Shown piece by piece: positions 43,130 to 52,214 of a stretch of DNA of 64,000 bases; position 1 is the stretch's first letter; each line of letters begins with the position of its first letter. The notes under the pieces are model-generated. The model made no database searches. It saw only the letters and a program-made list of their open reading frames with translations, and was not told the origin of the DNA. A program made the translations under genes and the position numbers. The stretch covers positions 124,001 through 188,000 of the forward strand of contig NZ_CP025512.1 of the NCBI RefSeq assembly GCF_003491345.1. The letters run 5' to 3'. This DNA is from Neorhizobium sp. SOG26. GTDB taxonomy: Bacteria > Pseudomonadota > Alphaproteobacteria > Rhizobiales > Rhizobiaceae.

Positions 43130-44137
43130 TTGATAAGAGCAGCTTTCGTTTCGTCGTCCCCGGGATGGGACTGGCGGCGCCAGTTCCCCGACCGGGTGCC
43201 TGAATGGGACGGCGTGCGTTTTTCATTCGAGCCCAAAGAGCCAGCCTATGATGTGCTCTTCGTTTATGACGCCGTACCTCACGATATGAAGCTGCCAACG
43301 GCCGGCTTCCGGGTGTTCATCGCTTCGGAGCCAGCAGCCATCAAGCAATACCTGCCGCGCTTCCTGGCTCAGTTCGATCTCGTCCTGACAACAGACGCGC
43401 AGACGGTGCATCCTAACATGCGGGTTACGCAGCCCGGGGTGGTCTGGCACGCCGGTGCCTGGGACGCGTCAGGCGCATTGAAATCAGTCGGCACGAACTG
43501 GAACGATTTCGCGCAACTGCGCCCGGCGAAAACCAAGCAGATTTCGATCGTGTCTTCGAACAAGGCCTATACGCAGGGACACCGCGACCGGCTGCAGTTT
43601 GTCGAGCGTGCAAAGGCGTACTTCGGTGATGAACTGCATGTCTTCGGGCGCGGCATCAATACCTTCGCCGACAAGCTCGAAGTGCTGGAGGACTATCGTT
43701 ACCACATCGCGCTTGAGAACTCGGTGTTTGACCACTATTGGACCGAGAAGCTAGCAGACCCGTTTCTGACGCTGACCTATCCGCTCTACCACGGCAGCCA
43801 GAATGTCCATGACTACTTCCCGAAAGAGTCGCTGACGCGGATCGCTATCAGCGATGCCGATGGCGCGATTCGGATCATCAAGCGCATTCTTGAGTCTGAT
43901 ACCGCGGAACGCTCGCTGCCTTACCTGGAAGAGGCCCGCCGTCGCGTGCTGAACGAACACAACCTGTTCTCGATCCTTGCCGGTGTCGCCAAGGATGTTG
44001 CTGGGCAAAGGGGCACAGTACAGGTTCAAGGCAAGCAGCCAAAGCTCAAGCCGGAAAGGGCCTTCAGGCCGAAGGGCGCAAAGCTTCGCAACTCTATCGC
44101 CAAGCGATTTGTGAAGGTGGCGAGGTTATTCCAATAG
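43130..44137 (+). CDS. Glycosyltransferase family 10 (fucosyltransferase-like)
   Basis: About 335 residues. The C-terminal half carries the GT10 core: ISIVSSNKAYTQGHRDRLQF, DELHVFGRGINTFADKLEVL, YHIALENSVFDHYWTEKLAD and PLYHGSQNVHDYFP. GT10 enzymes transfer fucose from GDP-fucose with alpha-1,3/4 linkage. The N-terminal half (DWRRQFPDRVPEW; LTTDAQTVHPNMRV) fits an acceptor domain. I place the start at TTG 43130 (LIRAAFVSSSPGW) with GGAAA seven bases upstream. An ATG at 43067 in the same frame would overlap the DUF268 gene. The C-terminal tail is basic (RPKGAKLRNSIAKRFVK), as expected for membrane association. Confidence 0.8.
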   Translation: MIRAAFVSSSPGWDWRRQFPDRVPEWDGVRFSFEPKEPAYDVLFVYDAVPHDMKLPTAGFRVFIASEPAAIKQYLPRFLAQFDLVLTTDAQTVHPNMRVTQPGVVWHAGAWDASGALKSVGTNWNDFAQLRPAKTKQISIVSSNKAYTQGHRDRLQFVERAKAYFGDELHVFGRGINTFADKLEVLEDYRYHIALENSVFDHYWTEKLADPFLTLTYPLYHGSQNVHDYFPKESLTRIAISDADGAIRIIKRILESDTAERSLPYLEEARRRVLNEHNLFSILAGVAKDVAGQRGTVQVQGKQPKLKPERAFRPKGAKLRNSIAKRFVKVARLFQ

Positions 44138-44236
44138 TCATGCAGGCGGTGCAGGATCTAGGCACCGGTCAGCCGCTAAATTGACCCTCCTGCTGCAGCT
44201 CATGACTCGGACAGCACACGCGATGCGGAGAACAAC

Positions 44237-45018
44237 ATGAAGTTGACGCTAGACGCTATCCTGACGCAATACTTGGCTCGCCGCCGTCTGAAGCTGATCG
44301 ATGACGATCTTCACCAGAAAGTCTTCGGCACGCGTTACCCGAAGCAGGTGGCATCGTTCCTGCGGGAATTGTCGCACGAGGAGGTCGGAGAGGCACTTCG
44401 GCTGATCCCGAAGTCACGGTCTCAGATCCTGCAGGACGATTTCGTGCTGCTGCAGAGCCAGCTCAAGACCGGTGGTTATTTCGTCGAATTTGGTGCCACG
44501 AACGGCGTCGACCTCAGCAACACCTTCCTGCTGGAGAAAGAGTTCGGCTGGAGCGGCACCCTGGCCGAGCCGTCCAGGCAGTGGCATGCTGAGCTACGGA
44601 AAAATCGCGGATGCCACGTCGAAACCGACTGCGTGTGGCGCGCTACGGGCGAGACGCTGCAGTTTCGGCAGGCCGACGAACGGGAACTCTCGACGATCGC
44701 TGCCTTTTCTGGCGGAGATGCTCATTCGCAGGCAAGGCAACTGAGCATCGAATATCCGGTCACACGATTTCCCTCAACGACATGCTGCGCAAGTACGGTG
44801 CGCCGCGGCAGATCGATTACCTGTCGATCGATACTGAAGGTAGCGAGTTTGACATCCTGCAGGCCTTCGATTTCGGCGAATACGAGTTCGGCATCATCAC
44901 CTGCGAGCACAATTACACGCCACAGCGTGAAAAGATCCACGATCTTCTGGTGGCAAATGGTTATGTCCGGGTATGGGAAAAGGTATCGCGCTTCGACGAC
45001 TGGTATATACGCACCTGA
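44237..45018 (+). pseudogene. FkbM family methyltransferase, disrupted by a frameshift
   Basis: The first frame (from ATG 44237) encodes a normal FkbM start: LKTGGYFVEFGATNGVDLSN, SNTFLLEKEFGWSGTLAEPS and then ADERELSTIAAF. Near 44755-44765 homology jumps to another frame, which gives HTISLNDMLRKYGAPRQIDY, LSIDTEGSEFDIL, GIITCEHNYTPQREKIHDLL and SRFDDWYIR to the stop at 45018. A single-base loss (about after IEYPV) restores one continuous protein of about 260 residues. As written, the first frame runs on to 45034 with unrelated residues. Either the gene is inactive or the assembly has an error here. FkbM enzymes O-methylate sugars or other groups. Confidence 0.85.
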
Positions 45019-45030
45019 CACGCCAATACG

Positions 45031-45819
45031 ATGAACTCTATGACCCCTGACCCAACCATGGCTGAACAACGCTCCCTCGAGATCGTCGTGGTCAACCTCG
45101 CTCGCTCCACCGAGCGTCGCGTCAAGATGATCGAGACCCTTCAGCCGTTCAGCCTGCCTTATACTTTCTTCGACGCGGTAGAGGGGCGTGACGGTCACCC
45201 GCTGTTCGATCGGTTTGATCCAACGCTCGCAGAAACCAGGCGCGGATTCATCCTGAATGCCGGCGAACTGGGCTGCTTTGCGAGCCACTATCTGCTGTGG
45301 GAAAGATGCGTTCGCGAGAAGCGACCGCTGCTCATCTTTGAAGATGATGTTTCGGTCAGCAACACATTTCCGCAGGCTTATCAACTGGTGGCGGAAAAAA
45401 TCGAGCGTTACGGGCTGCTACGGCTCTCTGGCCACAAGAAGCGCAGCTTCCATGTCTGCGAGACAACGCAAGAGGGGATGGACATCATCCGCTTCAAGAT
45501 CGGTCCGCACGGCACCTCCTGTTATGCCGTGGCGCCTTGGGCGGCGGCGAAGCTCATCGCCAAGGCAGATGTATGGTTCGAGCCGGTTGATGTGCATCTG
45601 GACCGGTTCTGGACCCATGGGGTCGGGAGCTTTGGGCTGCGACCGATGCCGGTGACGCATGTGGCGGAAACGGAAGAGCAATCCGAGATCTGGCAGGGCA
45701 AGAAGCGCGACCGGAAGTCGCGGCGGTTCCGTAAGCTGAGGGCGCTTTACCGCGCCCGCGACGACATTGGGCGCTTCATCTTCAACCTGCCCTACATCGG
45801 ACGTTGGGTCGAAGGCTGA
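45031..45819 (+). CDS. Glycosyltransferase family 25 protein
   Basis: 262 residues. LEIVVVNLARSTERRVKMIE opens the nucleotide-binding part. GELGCFASHYLLWERCV and the acidic LLIFEDDVSV (metal/donor-binding E-D-D) are the core GT25 motifs. TSCYAVAPWAAAKLI and PVDVHLDRFW follow. Family members (LpsA, LgtB-like) add galactose or related sugars to lipooligosaccharide. The exact donor here is unknown. The ATG at 45031 is 12 bases after the FkbM stop, so the two share a transcript. Confidence 0.85.
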   Translation: MNSMTPDPTMAEQRSLEIVVVNLARSTERRVKMIETLQPFSLPYTFFDAVEGRDGHPLFDRFDPTLAETRRGFILNAGELGCFASHYLLWERCVREKRPLLIFEDDVSVSNTFPQAYQLVAEKIERYGLLRLSGHKKRSFHVCETTQEGMDIIRFKIGPHGTSCYAVAPWAAAKLIAKADVWFEPVDVHLDRFWTHGVGSFGLRPMPVTHVAETEEQSEIWQGKKRDRKSRRFRKLRALYRARDDIGRFIFNLPYIGRWVEG

Positions 45820-45848
45820 GCCGGCAATCGAAGCATGGGGATGGATCC

Positions 45849-46712
45849 TTGATTGTAACACGCATCATCGGCGGCCTGGGCAACCAGATGTTTCAGTACG
45901 CGGCAGGCCGGGCGCTCGCCATCGCCAACCAAGCTCCGCTGAAGCTCGACCTATCGGAGATGGAGAAATACAAGCTCCGCAGTTTTGCTCTCGACCAGTT
46001 CAAGATCCAGGCGCAGCCGGCCAAGCCCGCCGAACTGCCCGCGCGGCGGCCGAAAACGCTTATCGATCGTGTTTCGGGAATCTGGAGCCGGCGACCGCAC
46101 TACGAGCACGTGGTTGAAACAAGAATGACGTTTGACCCGACGGTGCTGCAGCGTCGCGGCGAGATTTACCTGTCCGGCTACTGGCAGAGCGAAAAATATT
46201 TCAGCGCAGTGGCGGCAGAGATCCGCTCCGACTTCAACCTAAAGGGTGCGATGAGCGAGATGCGCGAGGGAACGCGAACGCAGATCGTCTCGGAAGCATC
46301 GCCGGTGTCTGTTCACGTGCGTCGGGGCGATTATGTCACGAATCCCGCGGCCAATGCTGTGCACGGCACCTGCCCACCGGAATGGTACGACGAGGCCATG
46401 CGCCGCATGCAGCAGCGCCACGCGAACGTGACCTTCTTCATCTTTTCCGACGATCAGCAGTGGGCGCGAGAAAACCTGCATTCCGCGAGCCCGATGCACT
46501 TTGTTGAACCGCAAGGCGACGGCCGCGACGGCGAGGACATGCATCTGATGGCTGCCTGCCACGACCATATCATCGCCAACAGTTCCTTCAGCTGGTGGGG
46601 CGCATGGCTCAACCCGCGCAAGGACAAACACGTGATCGCGCCGCGGCAGTGGTTCAGGGCGCAGGATAAGGATGATCGCGACATCATCCCGGCTTCCTGG
46701 GAGCGCCTCTAG
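45849..46712 (+). CDS. Glycosyltransferase family 11 (alpha-1,2-fucosyltransferase)
   Basis: A 287-residue GT11 enzyme. It begins IVTRIIGGLGNQMFQYAAGR, the family N-terminal loop. The GDP-fucose binding peptide is VSVHVRRGDYVTNPA (HxRRxDY). The C-terminal motifs are ANSSFSWWGAWLNP and TFFIFSDDQQWA. These are the hallmark of alpha-1,2-fucosyltransferases including NodZ-independent surface-glycan enzymes and plant-mimic antigens. Start at TTG 45849 with GGGGA about eight bases upstream. An in-frame ATG at 45804 would overlap the preceding gene and adds unrelated residues. With the GT10 gene, this is the second putative fucosyltransferase of the cluster. Confidence 0.9.
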   Translation: MIVTRIIGGLGNQMFQYAAGRALAIANQAPLKLDLSEMEKYKLRSFALDQFKIQAQPAKPAELPARRPKTLIDRVSGIWSRRPHYEHVVETRMTFDPTVLQRRGEIYLSGYWQSEKYFSAVAAEIRSDFNLKGAMSEMREGTRTQIVSEASPVSVHVRRGDYVTNPAANAVHGTCPPEWYDEAMRRMQQRHANVTFFIFSDDQQWARENLHSASPMHFVEPQGDGRDGEDMHLMAACHDHIIANSSFSWWGAWLNPRKDKHVIAPRQWFRAQDKDDRDIIPASWERL

Positions 46713-46754
46713 CCGCTCACGGTTCTGCTCGAACGGCCTGCCGACAAATCCACG

Positions 46755-48533
46755 TCAGCTTGTCGGCGACTGGAGGTTGTTCAGGCGGGCGTAAAGGCCG
46801 TCCTTGCGCTGGGCGAGCTCCTCATGCGTGCCTTCCTCGACCGCACGGCCTTCGTGCATGACAATGATCTTGTCAGCATTCACCACCGTCGAGAGGCGGT
46901 GCGCGATGACAACGACGGTGCGCCCCTGCATCGCCGTATCGAGCGCACGCTGCACCGCGGCTTCCGATTCATTGTCGAGCGCCGAGGTGGCTTCATCAAG
47001 CAGCAGGATCGGGGCGTTGCGCACCAGCGCGCGGGCAATCGACAAGCGCTGCCGCTGGCCGCCGGAAAGCGTCATGCCGTTTTCGCCGACGGGGGTTTCG
47101 TAGCCCAAAGGCTGTGCCATGATGAAATCATGCGCATGCGCAAGCCGCGCCGCTTCCTCGACCTCGGCATCGGTCGCCTCAGGGCGCCCGTAGCGGATGT
47201 TGTCGCGGATCGTGCCTTCGAAAAGATACGGCTGCTGCGTGACATAAGCGAGCGCGTGGCGCAGCGAGGCCTTGGTGACCGTGGCGATGTCCTGGCCATC
47301 GATCAGGATCTGGCCTTCGGCCGGGTCATAAAAGCGCGGGATCAACGAGATGATTGTCGATTTGCCGGCACCCGACGGACCGACGAGCGCCGTTGTCTGC
47401 CCGCCTTGGGCAACAAGATCGATGCCGCGCAGGATCGGCGTACCTTCGCCATAACCGAAGACAACGCCCTTCAGCTCGATCGTCGCATTGGTCACCACGA
47501 GATCCGGCGCATTCGGCTTTTCGCGCTGCAGCGGCTGCATGTCGAGGAGATCGTAGAGCATGCGTGCGTTGACGACGGCACGGTCGATCTGCACCTGCAT
47601 GCGGGCAAGCCGCCGTGCAGGGTCGTAGGCCATCAGCAGCGCGGTGATGAAGGCGAAGAAGGCGCCCGGCGGCACGTCGTCATAGATGGAACGGAACGCG
47701 GCATAACCGATAACGCTGGCGATCGCCGCGCCGGCGAAGGTTTCGGTGAGCGGCGCAGTCCGCTCCGACAGGCGCGCGATGCGGTTGCTCTGGCGTTCGG
47801 ACGACTCGATGATACGCCGAACCTTGTCCTCGAGCTGCTGTTCCATCGTGAAGGCCTTGACGACGGTAATGCCCTGGATGGTTTCCTGCATGGCGCCGAA
47901 GACCTTGCTGCTGACCTCGACCGCTTCGCGGGTGACGCTGCGCACCCGCTGCGACACATAACGCAGCGCGAAAATCAGCGGCGGCGCGACCGCAAAGACG
48001 ATTAACGAAAGAACCCAATCCTTCGCCACCATCACGGCGATCAGCGAGATCAGGGTCAGAAGGTCGCGCGCCGTGGACGTGACGATGAGGTTGAGGACAT
48101 CGCGCACGCCGCCGATATTCTGTCCAAGCTGTGCGGCAAGATGGGCGGACCGGGCCTCGGCAAAGAAGCCCACCGACAGCGTCATCAGGTGTCGGAACAC
48201 GCGTTGCTGGTAACGCGAAACGATGTTGTTGCCGATCTTCGACAGCGTGACCGCCTGACCATAAGTGGCAAGCCCGCGGATCGTAAACGCCGCGAAGATT
48301 GCAAAGCAGATCATCAGCACCATGTCGGCGCGCTTGTTGGCGAACGCCTCGTTGACGACCGACTCCATGATCCAGGCAGTGAACGCCGTCGACATGGCAG
48401 TCGCGACCAGGCAGAAGATCGCAAAGGCGTAACCACGGATGTGGTCGCGGCCGTTTTCGGCGATCACCCGCTTGAGGACGCTGGTGATCGTCCCGGTATC
48501 AACGTGCTGCTTCTTGGTTTTCTTCGAATTCAA
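46755..48533 (-). CDS. ABC exporter, fused permease and ATPase (lipid/glycan type)
   Basis: About 592 residues. A six-helix transmembrane domain (AFAIFCLVATAMSTAFTAWI; LNLIVTSTARDLLTLISLIA) is followed by a nucleotide-binding domain with Walker A LVGPSGAGKSTIISL, signature LSGGQRQRLSIARALV, Walker B ILLLDEATSALD and H-loop IAHRLSTV. This is the MsbA-like half-transporter form that dimerises. In this setting it probably exports a lipid-linked glycan or glycolipid. The start is uncertain: I use a TTG at 48531-48533 (LLNSKKTKKQ), since residues encoded further upstream look unlike family members. It converges with the GT11 gene. Confidence 0.82.
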   Translation of the reverse strand: MNSKKTKKQHVDTGTITSVLKRVIAENGRDHIRGYAFAIFCLVATAMSTAFTAWIMESVVNEAFANKRADMVLMICFAIFAAFTIRGLATYGQAVTLSKIGNNIVSRYQQRVFRHLMTLSVGFFAEARSAHLAAQLGQNIGGVRDVLNLIVTSTARDLLTLISLIAVMVAKDWVLSLIVFAVAPPLIFALRYVSQRVRSVTREAVEVSSKVFGAMQETIQGITVVKAFTMEQQLEDKVRRIIESSERQSNRIARLSERTAPLTETFAGAAIASVIGYAAFRSIYDDVPPGAFFAFITALLMAYDPARRLARMQVQIDRAVVNARMLYDLLDMQPLQREKPNAPDLVVTNATIELKGVVFGYGEGTPILRGIDLVAQGGQTTALVGPSGAGKSTIISLIPRFYDPAEGQILIDGQDIATVTKASLRHALAYVTQQPYLFEGTIRDNIRYGRPEATDAEVEEAARLAHAHDFIMAQPLGYETPVGENGMTLSGGQRQRLSIARALVRNAPILLLDEATSALDNESEAAVQRALDTAMQGRTVVVIAHRLSTVVNADKIIVMHEGRAVEEGTHEELAQRKDGLYARLNNLQSPTS

Positions 48534-48764
48534 CAGGGTGTCCAGTGAGAGGAGCAGACCAACTTCGTGCAAGTACAGGCCGTATAAACGCCCCAGCCCG
48601 GTTTTTCCAGCGGCGGTACGTGAATAGGGGGAGGGTGTTGCCGTTGGGTTGTGGGTGCCGGGTAGTTGGTCCCGCTCGAGAATCGACGTAGCCCTTCGGT
48701 CGGGTTGATGGCGATCAGACACCAACGATGACGCGGCTGCACGCCCGAGCTACAGGACTGGCTC

Positions 48765-50192
48765 TCAACCCCTCCCGAACTCATCGACGATTCGGATGAT
48801 GTCGTCTTCGCCAAGGTATGAGCCGGTCTGGACCTCGATCATCTCGAGCATGATCTTTCCAGGGTTAGCAAGCCGGTGGACTTCACCTTGCGGAATGTAG
48901 ACGCTTTCGTTCTCGCGCACGGTCTGCACCTTGTCGCCGATGGTGACCTCTGCCGTGCCCTTGACGCAGATCCAGTGCTCGGATCGGTGGTGATGCTTCT
49001 GGAGCGACAGCTTCTTGCCGGGTGTCACAAAGAGACGCTTCACCTGGAAGCGGTCGCCATTAAGTACCGACGTATAGCCGCCCCAAGGGCGGTAGGAAGT
49101 CCGGTGCGTCTCCGTCAGTGACGCTGTGGCGTTGGCCGAGGCAAGGTGCTTGACGAGCTTGCCGACATTCTGGCTGTCGTCGAGGCGCCCAACATAAACG
49201 GCATCTTCACTGGCGATGACGGCGACACCTTCGAGGCCTTGCACGGCGAGATGTCCATGCCGCGACATGACCAGCGAGTTTCTGGTGTTGATGAGGGTAG
49301 CATTCCCAGTTGCAACATTGCCGGCATCATCGCGCTTTCCGAGCTTCCAAACGGCATCCCAACTGCCGAGATCGGACCAGGCGAAGGAAGCGGGGACGAC
49401 GGCCGCGTTAGAGGTCTTCTCCATGACGGCGTAGTCAATGGAGATATTGGGGCTTGCGTTGAACGCTTCCGCATCCAGCCGGATGAAGTCGAGATCGCCA
49501 GCTGCCTTGGCAACAGCTGCGCGAGCTGCCTGCTCCACCTCCGGCGCCAGGTTTTTCATTTCGGTCAGAAGTTGTTTGACCGGGAACATGAAGATGCCGG
49601 AGTTCCAGGCGAAGCCGCCGGATGCGAGCATCGTCTGAGCATCGGCAAGTGCTGGCTTTTCGACAAAACGTTTAACGGCGTGCGCACCGGTTCCCAGCGT
49701 GTCGCCGATCTCGATGTAACCATATCCCGTGGCTGGCTCGGTTGGGGTAATGCCAAAGGTGACGAGTTTGCCAGAGCGGGCAGTGTCGCGTGCCGAATCA
49801 ATGGCCGCGAAATAGACAGGATCAGCGGTGATCTCATGGTCCGACGCCAGCACCTGCATTACGGCATCATCACCAAAACGCTCGGCGACAAAGACGGCGG
49901 CAGCGGCAACAGCAGGTGCCGTGTTGCGGGCGACAGGCTCAAGCAGGATGCCGGAGAGGGTGATGCCAAGTTCACGAGCCTGTTCTGCCACCAGGAAGCG
50001 GAAGTCTTCATTGGTGATGACGATCGGCGCCTCATAAAGCGCTTTGTCGGACACGCGGGAAAGGGTAGACTGGAAAAGCGTCGTGTCACCAACGAACTGG
50101 ATGAACTGCTTGGGCGCCGCGGCGCGGGAGAGGGGCCAAAGCCTGGTGCCCTTGCCGCCGGCCATGATCACGGGGACGATCTTGTTGCTCAC
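48765..50192 (-). CDS. manC: Mannose-1-phosphate guanylyltransferase/mannose-6-phosphate isomerase
   Basis: About 475 residues. The N-terminal nucleotidyltransferase has the GTP-binding loop VIMAGGKGTRLWPLSR and RFVEKPALADAQTML. The C-terminal cupin-type isomerase domain has SLQKHHHRSEHWICVKGTAE, with the metal-binding His cluster, and a final VEVQTGSYLGEDDIIRI-type ending. It makes GDP-mannose from mannose-1-phosphate, the precursor of GDP-fucose and of mannosyl residues. The start GTG at 50192 fits GGAGAG upstream; a frame to ATG 50216 is also open. Next to the phosphomannomutase, with which it forms the GDP-mannose pathway. Confidence 0.92.
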   Translation of the reverse strand: MSNKIVPVIMAGGKGTRLWPLSRAAAPKQFIQFVGDTTLFQSTLSRVSDKALYEAPIVITNEDFRFLVAEQARELGITLSGILLEPVARNTAPAVAAAAVFVAERFGDDAVMQVLASDHEITADPVYFAAIDSARDTARSGKLVTFGITPTEPATGYGYIEIGDTLGTGAHAVKRFVEKPALADAQTMLASGGFAWNSGIFMFPVKQLLTEMKNLAPEVEQAARAAVAKAAGDLDFIRLDAEAFNASPNISIDYAVMEKTSNAAVVPASFAWSDLGSWDAVWKLGKRDDAGNVATGNATLINTRNSLVMSRHGHLAVQGLEGVAVIASEDAVYVGRLDDSQNVGKLVKHLASANATASLTETHRTSYRPWGGYTSVLNGDRFQVKRLFVTPGKKLSLQKHHHRSEHWICVKGTAEVTIGDKVQTVRENESVYIPQGEVHRLANPGKIMLEMIEVQTGSYLGEDDIIRIVDEFGRG

Positions 50193-50246
50193 GTTCACTC
50201 TCTCCAGTCCGTCCATTTGTCTTCGATGGATATTGGTGCTGCAGTT

Positions 50247-51671
50247 CTAGCGCTGTTCATGATCGACCCAGGCTCGGATCAGGGTGAGGCCCTGTCCGAG
50301 CAGCGCCTCGGCATCTTGTGCCGTTGCCGCTTCCACATAACAACGCATCTCCGGGGCGTTACCGGAGGGACGCAGAAGGATGATCCGTCCATCCGCCAGT
50401 GTTACCCGGAGCCCGTCGATGTCGCTCTTGGAGGCGATGACCCCAAGCGGTGCCAGGAAGGCGGCGAGATGGTTGTCCGAGGCACGCAGATGCGCCATCA
50501 GCGCCGCGCTGGTCTCGACGGGGAAGTTCTCCAGCCGGTCAGTTGCCGCATGCGGAAGACTGGAGGAGGCCACGACCTGAGACAGCGGCTTCTTCTCCGA
50601 TGCCGCGAGCGACAACGTTGCCAGGATCGGCAGAAAGCTGTCGCGCGTCGGCAAAGGCGCAAGCGTGCCGCCTGCGACGCCGAATTCAGATGCCGTCAGC
50701 GCACCACCATTGGCCTCGAAACCCGCCACACCAGTCTTGCCTTCGGCGAGAGCTTCGCTCATGCCGGCGATTACAAAGGGAGAGCCAACTTTGGTGCGGA
50801 TGACGGTAAAGCTACCGGCCTTCTCGATGCCGGAGTTTGACGTCACTGGCGTTACCACCACTTGTGCTCCAAGAAACTGTGCGGTGATCAGGCCAAGCAG
50901 GTCTCCCCTCAGCGGCGCACCTGTTTCGTCCGCCACCAGCGGCCGATCGCCATCGCCATCGGCCGACACAATAGCATCCAGCCGATGCTCCTGGGCCCAG
51001 CCCTGAAGCAGAGCAATGATTTCTTCTGAGACTGCCTCCGTATCTACGGGGATGAATTCATCTGACCAGCCAAGCGCAACAGCGTCGGCGCCATAGCCTC
51101 GGAGCACCTCAACCAGCAGGTCTCGTGCTACGGTCGAATGCTGATACACCCCAACCTTCAAACCAGCGAGGGCGCCGGGCGACAACAGGCTGCGATTGCG
51201 GTCCAGGAACAAAGAACGTGCTTCAGCCGCATGATCCGGTGCTTCGCCGGGAGTGGCGTCCACATCAGCCTTGTCCAGCTTTGCGGCAATCGCCGTGATG
51301 CCCGCTTCATCCTGCTTGTCTATCTCACCGTCCGGACGGTAGAACTTGATGCCGTTACGATCTGCCGGAATGTGCGAGCCCGTCACCATCAGTGATGCCG
51401 CACCGAGCTTCAGGCCATACAGTGCCAACGCTGGCGTGGGGACGGGCCCGCAATCCACAGGTGAAAGTCCGGCGCGTGCCAGCGCCCCAATACATGTAGA
51501 TGCAATGTCAGGGCTCGACGGACGGAAGTCCCGGCCAACCAGGATTCGGTCGCCCGTTTTGGCCGCACCTGTCTCGATGAGGTGCCGTGCGAACGCCTGT
51601 GCATAAAGCGCCGAAGCACGGCCTTGAAGGTCAACAACAAGGCCCCGTAGCCCGCTCGTCCCAAATTTCAT
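50247..51671 (-). CDS. manB: Phosphomannomutase
   Basis: A 474-residue alpha-D-phosphohexomutase. KFGTSGLRG at the N terminus, active-site phosphoserine S99 in MVTGSHIPADRNGIKFYRPD, the metal loop VSADGDGDRPLV, the sugar-binding GFEANGGALTASEFG and the phosphate-binding RPSGNAPEMRCYVEA all match. It converts mannose-6-phosphate to mannose-1-phosphate, feeding ManC, 54 bases downstream on the same strand. The tRNA-Thr gene lies 319 bases upstream of the start. Confidence 0.92.
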   Translation of the reverse strand: MKFGTSGLRGLVVDLQGRASALYAQAFARHLIETGAAKTGDRILVGRDFRPSSPDIASTCIGALARAGLSPVDCGPVPTPALALYGLKLGAASLMVTGSHIPADRNGIKFYRPDGEIDKQDEAGITAIAAKLDKADVDATPGEAPDHAAEARSLFLDRNRSLLSPGALAGLKVGVYQHSTVARDLLVEVLRGYGADAVALGWSDEFIPVDTEAVSEEIIALLQGWAQEHRLDAIVSADGDGDRPLVADETGAPLRGDLLGLITAQFLGAQVVVTPVTSNSGIEKAGSFTVIRTKVGSPFVIAGMSEALAEGKTGVAGFEANGGALTASEFGVAGGTLAPLPTRDSFLPILATLSLAASEKKPLSQVVASSSLPHAATDRLENFPVETSAALMAHLRASDNHLAAFLAPLGVIASKSDIDGLRVTLADGRIILLRPSGNAPEMRCYVEAATAQDAEALLGQGLTLIRAWVDHEQR

Positions 51672-51841
51672 GCGCCTCTGCCTTCATGCACAGTAATCTA
51701 CGGGAGATCATAAGCAACAAAGAGGTTAACGGATGTCTCATAGCCGAGACAACCGGTAACTTAGTGCCGTTTCGACGAGAACTTTATGGAAGAGGAAGTC
51801 CGATCGGAAGGCAGGACGTTGTCAAAGGTCTACGGTCAATG

Positions 51842-51975
51842 TTAGAGCCCACTTCCGCCTATCAACTCGTTCTTCAATGTTCTGAAGATGATATAGAGGT
51901 CCAACCAAATCGAAAATTGGAGACATAATAGAGACTGCAGGCAGCAGCAACGCGTCTGAAGCGATCTAAGGTGTG
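51842..51975 (-). pseudogene. Remnant of a polyprenyl-phosphate sugar transferase (ExoY/WcaJ type)
   Basis: Read leftward, one frame gives TLDRFRRVAAACSLYYVSNF and then the next frame gives SIWLDLYIIFRTLKNELIGG SGL ending at a TAA (51842-51844). The joined string has the pattern of the extreme C terminus of initiating glycosyl-phosphate transferases, where a conserved Tyr-x-x-Asn-x-Ser-x-Trp-x-Asp run precedes an Ile/Phe-rich helix. A one-base loss near 51913-51918 separates the frames. No start codon or catalytic domain remains; only about 45 residues survive. The fragment stops about 15 bases from the 3' end of tRNA-Thr. The identification is by eye, so moderate confidence. Confidence 0.6.
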
Positions 51976-51990
51976 GGGATGAAGGAAAAC

Positions 51991-52065
51991 TGGTGCTGCT
52001 AGAGAGATTTGAACTCTCGGCCTCTCCCTTACCAAGGGAGTGCTCTACCCCTGAGCTATAGCAGC
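51991..52065 (-). tRNA. tRNA-Thr (GGT)
   Basis: 75 bases including encoded CCA. Acceptor arms GCTGCTA/TAGCAGC, D-arm GCTCAGGGGTAGAGC, anticodon stem CTCCC/GGGAG around loop TTGGTAA (anticodon GGT), T-arm GAGAG-TTCAAAT-CTCTC. The 3' end faces the glycan cluster. Confidence 0.97.
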
Positions 52066-52214
52066 ATTAGGCGCGGCGGGCGTTGATCCGTCGGCGAGGG
52101 GCTATTGCCACAGGTTCGCGGGCAGCGCAAGCTGCAAATTCCAACTTCTTTTCTCGGCTCGCCGCAAAAGCAGCTGCCGCTTTTGTTTCGCATGCTTTTT
52201 CGCTAAGGAGGGCC

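Noticed and set aside
51587..51928. Open frame on the plus strand over the start of the phosphomannomutase gene and the gap
   Set aside because: Overlaps a clear gene on the other strand and gives no family-like sequence.
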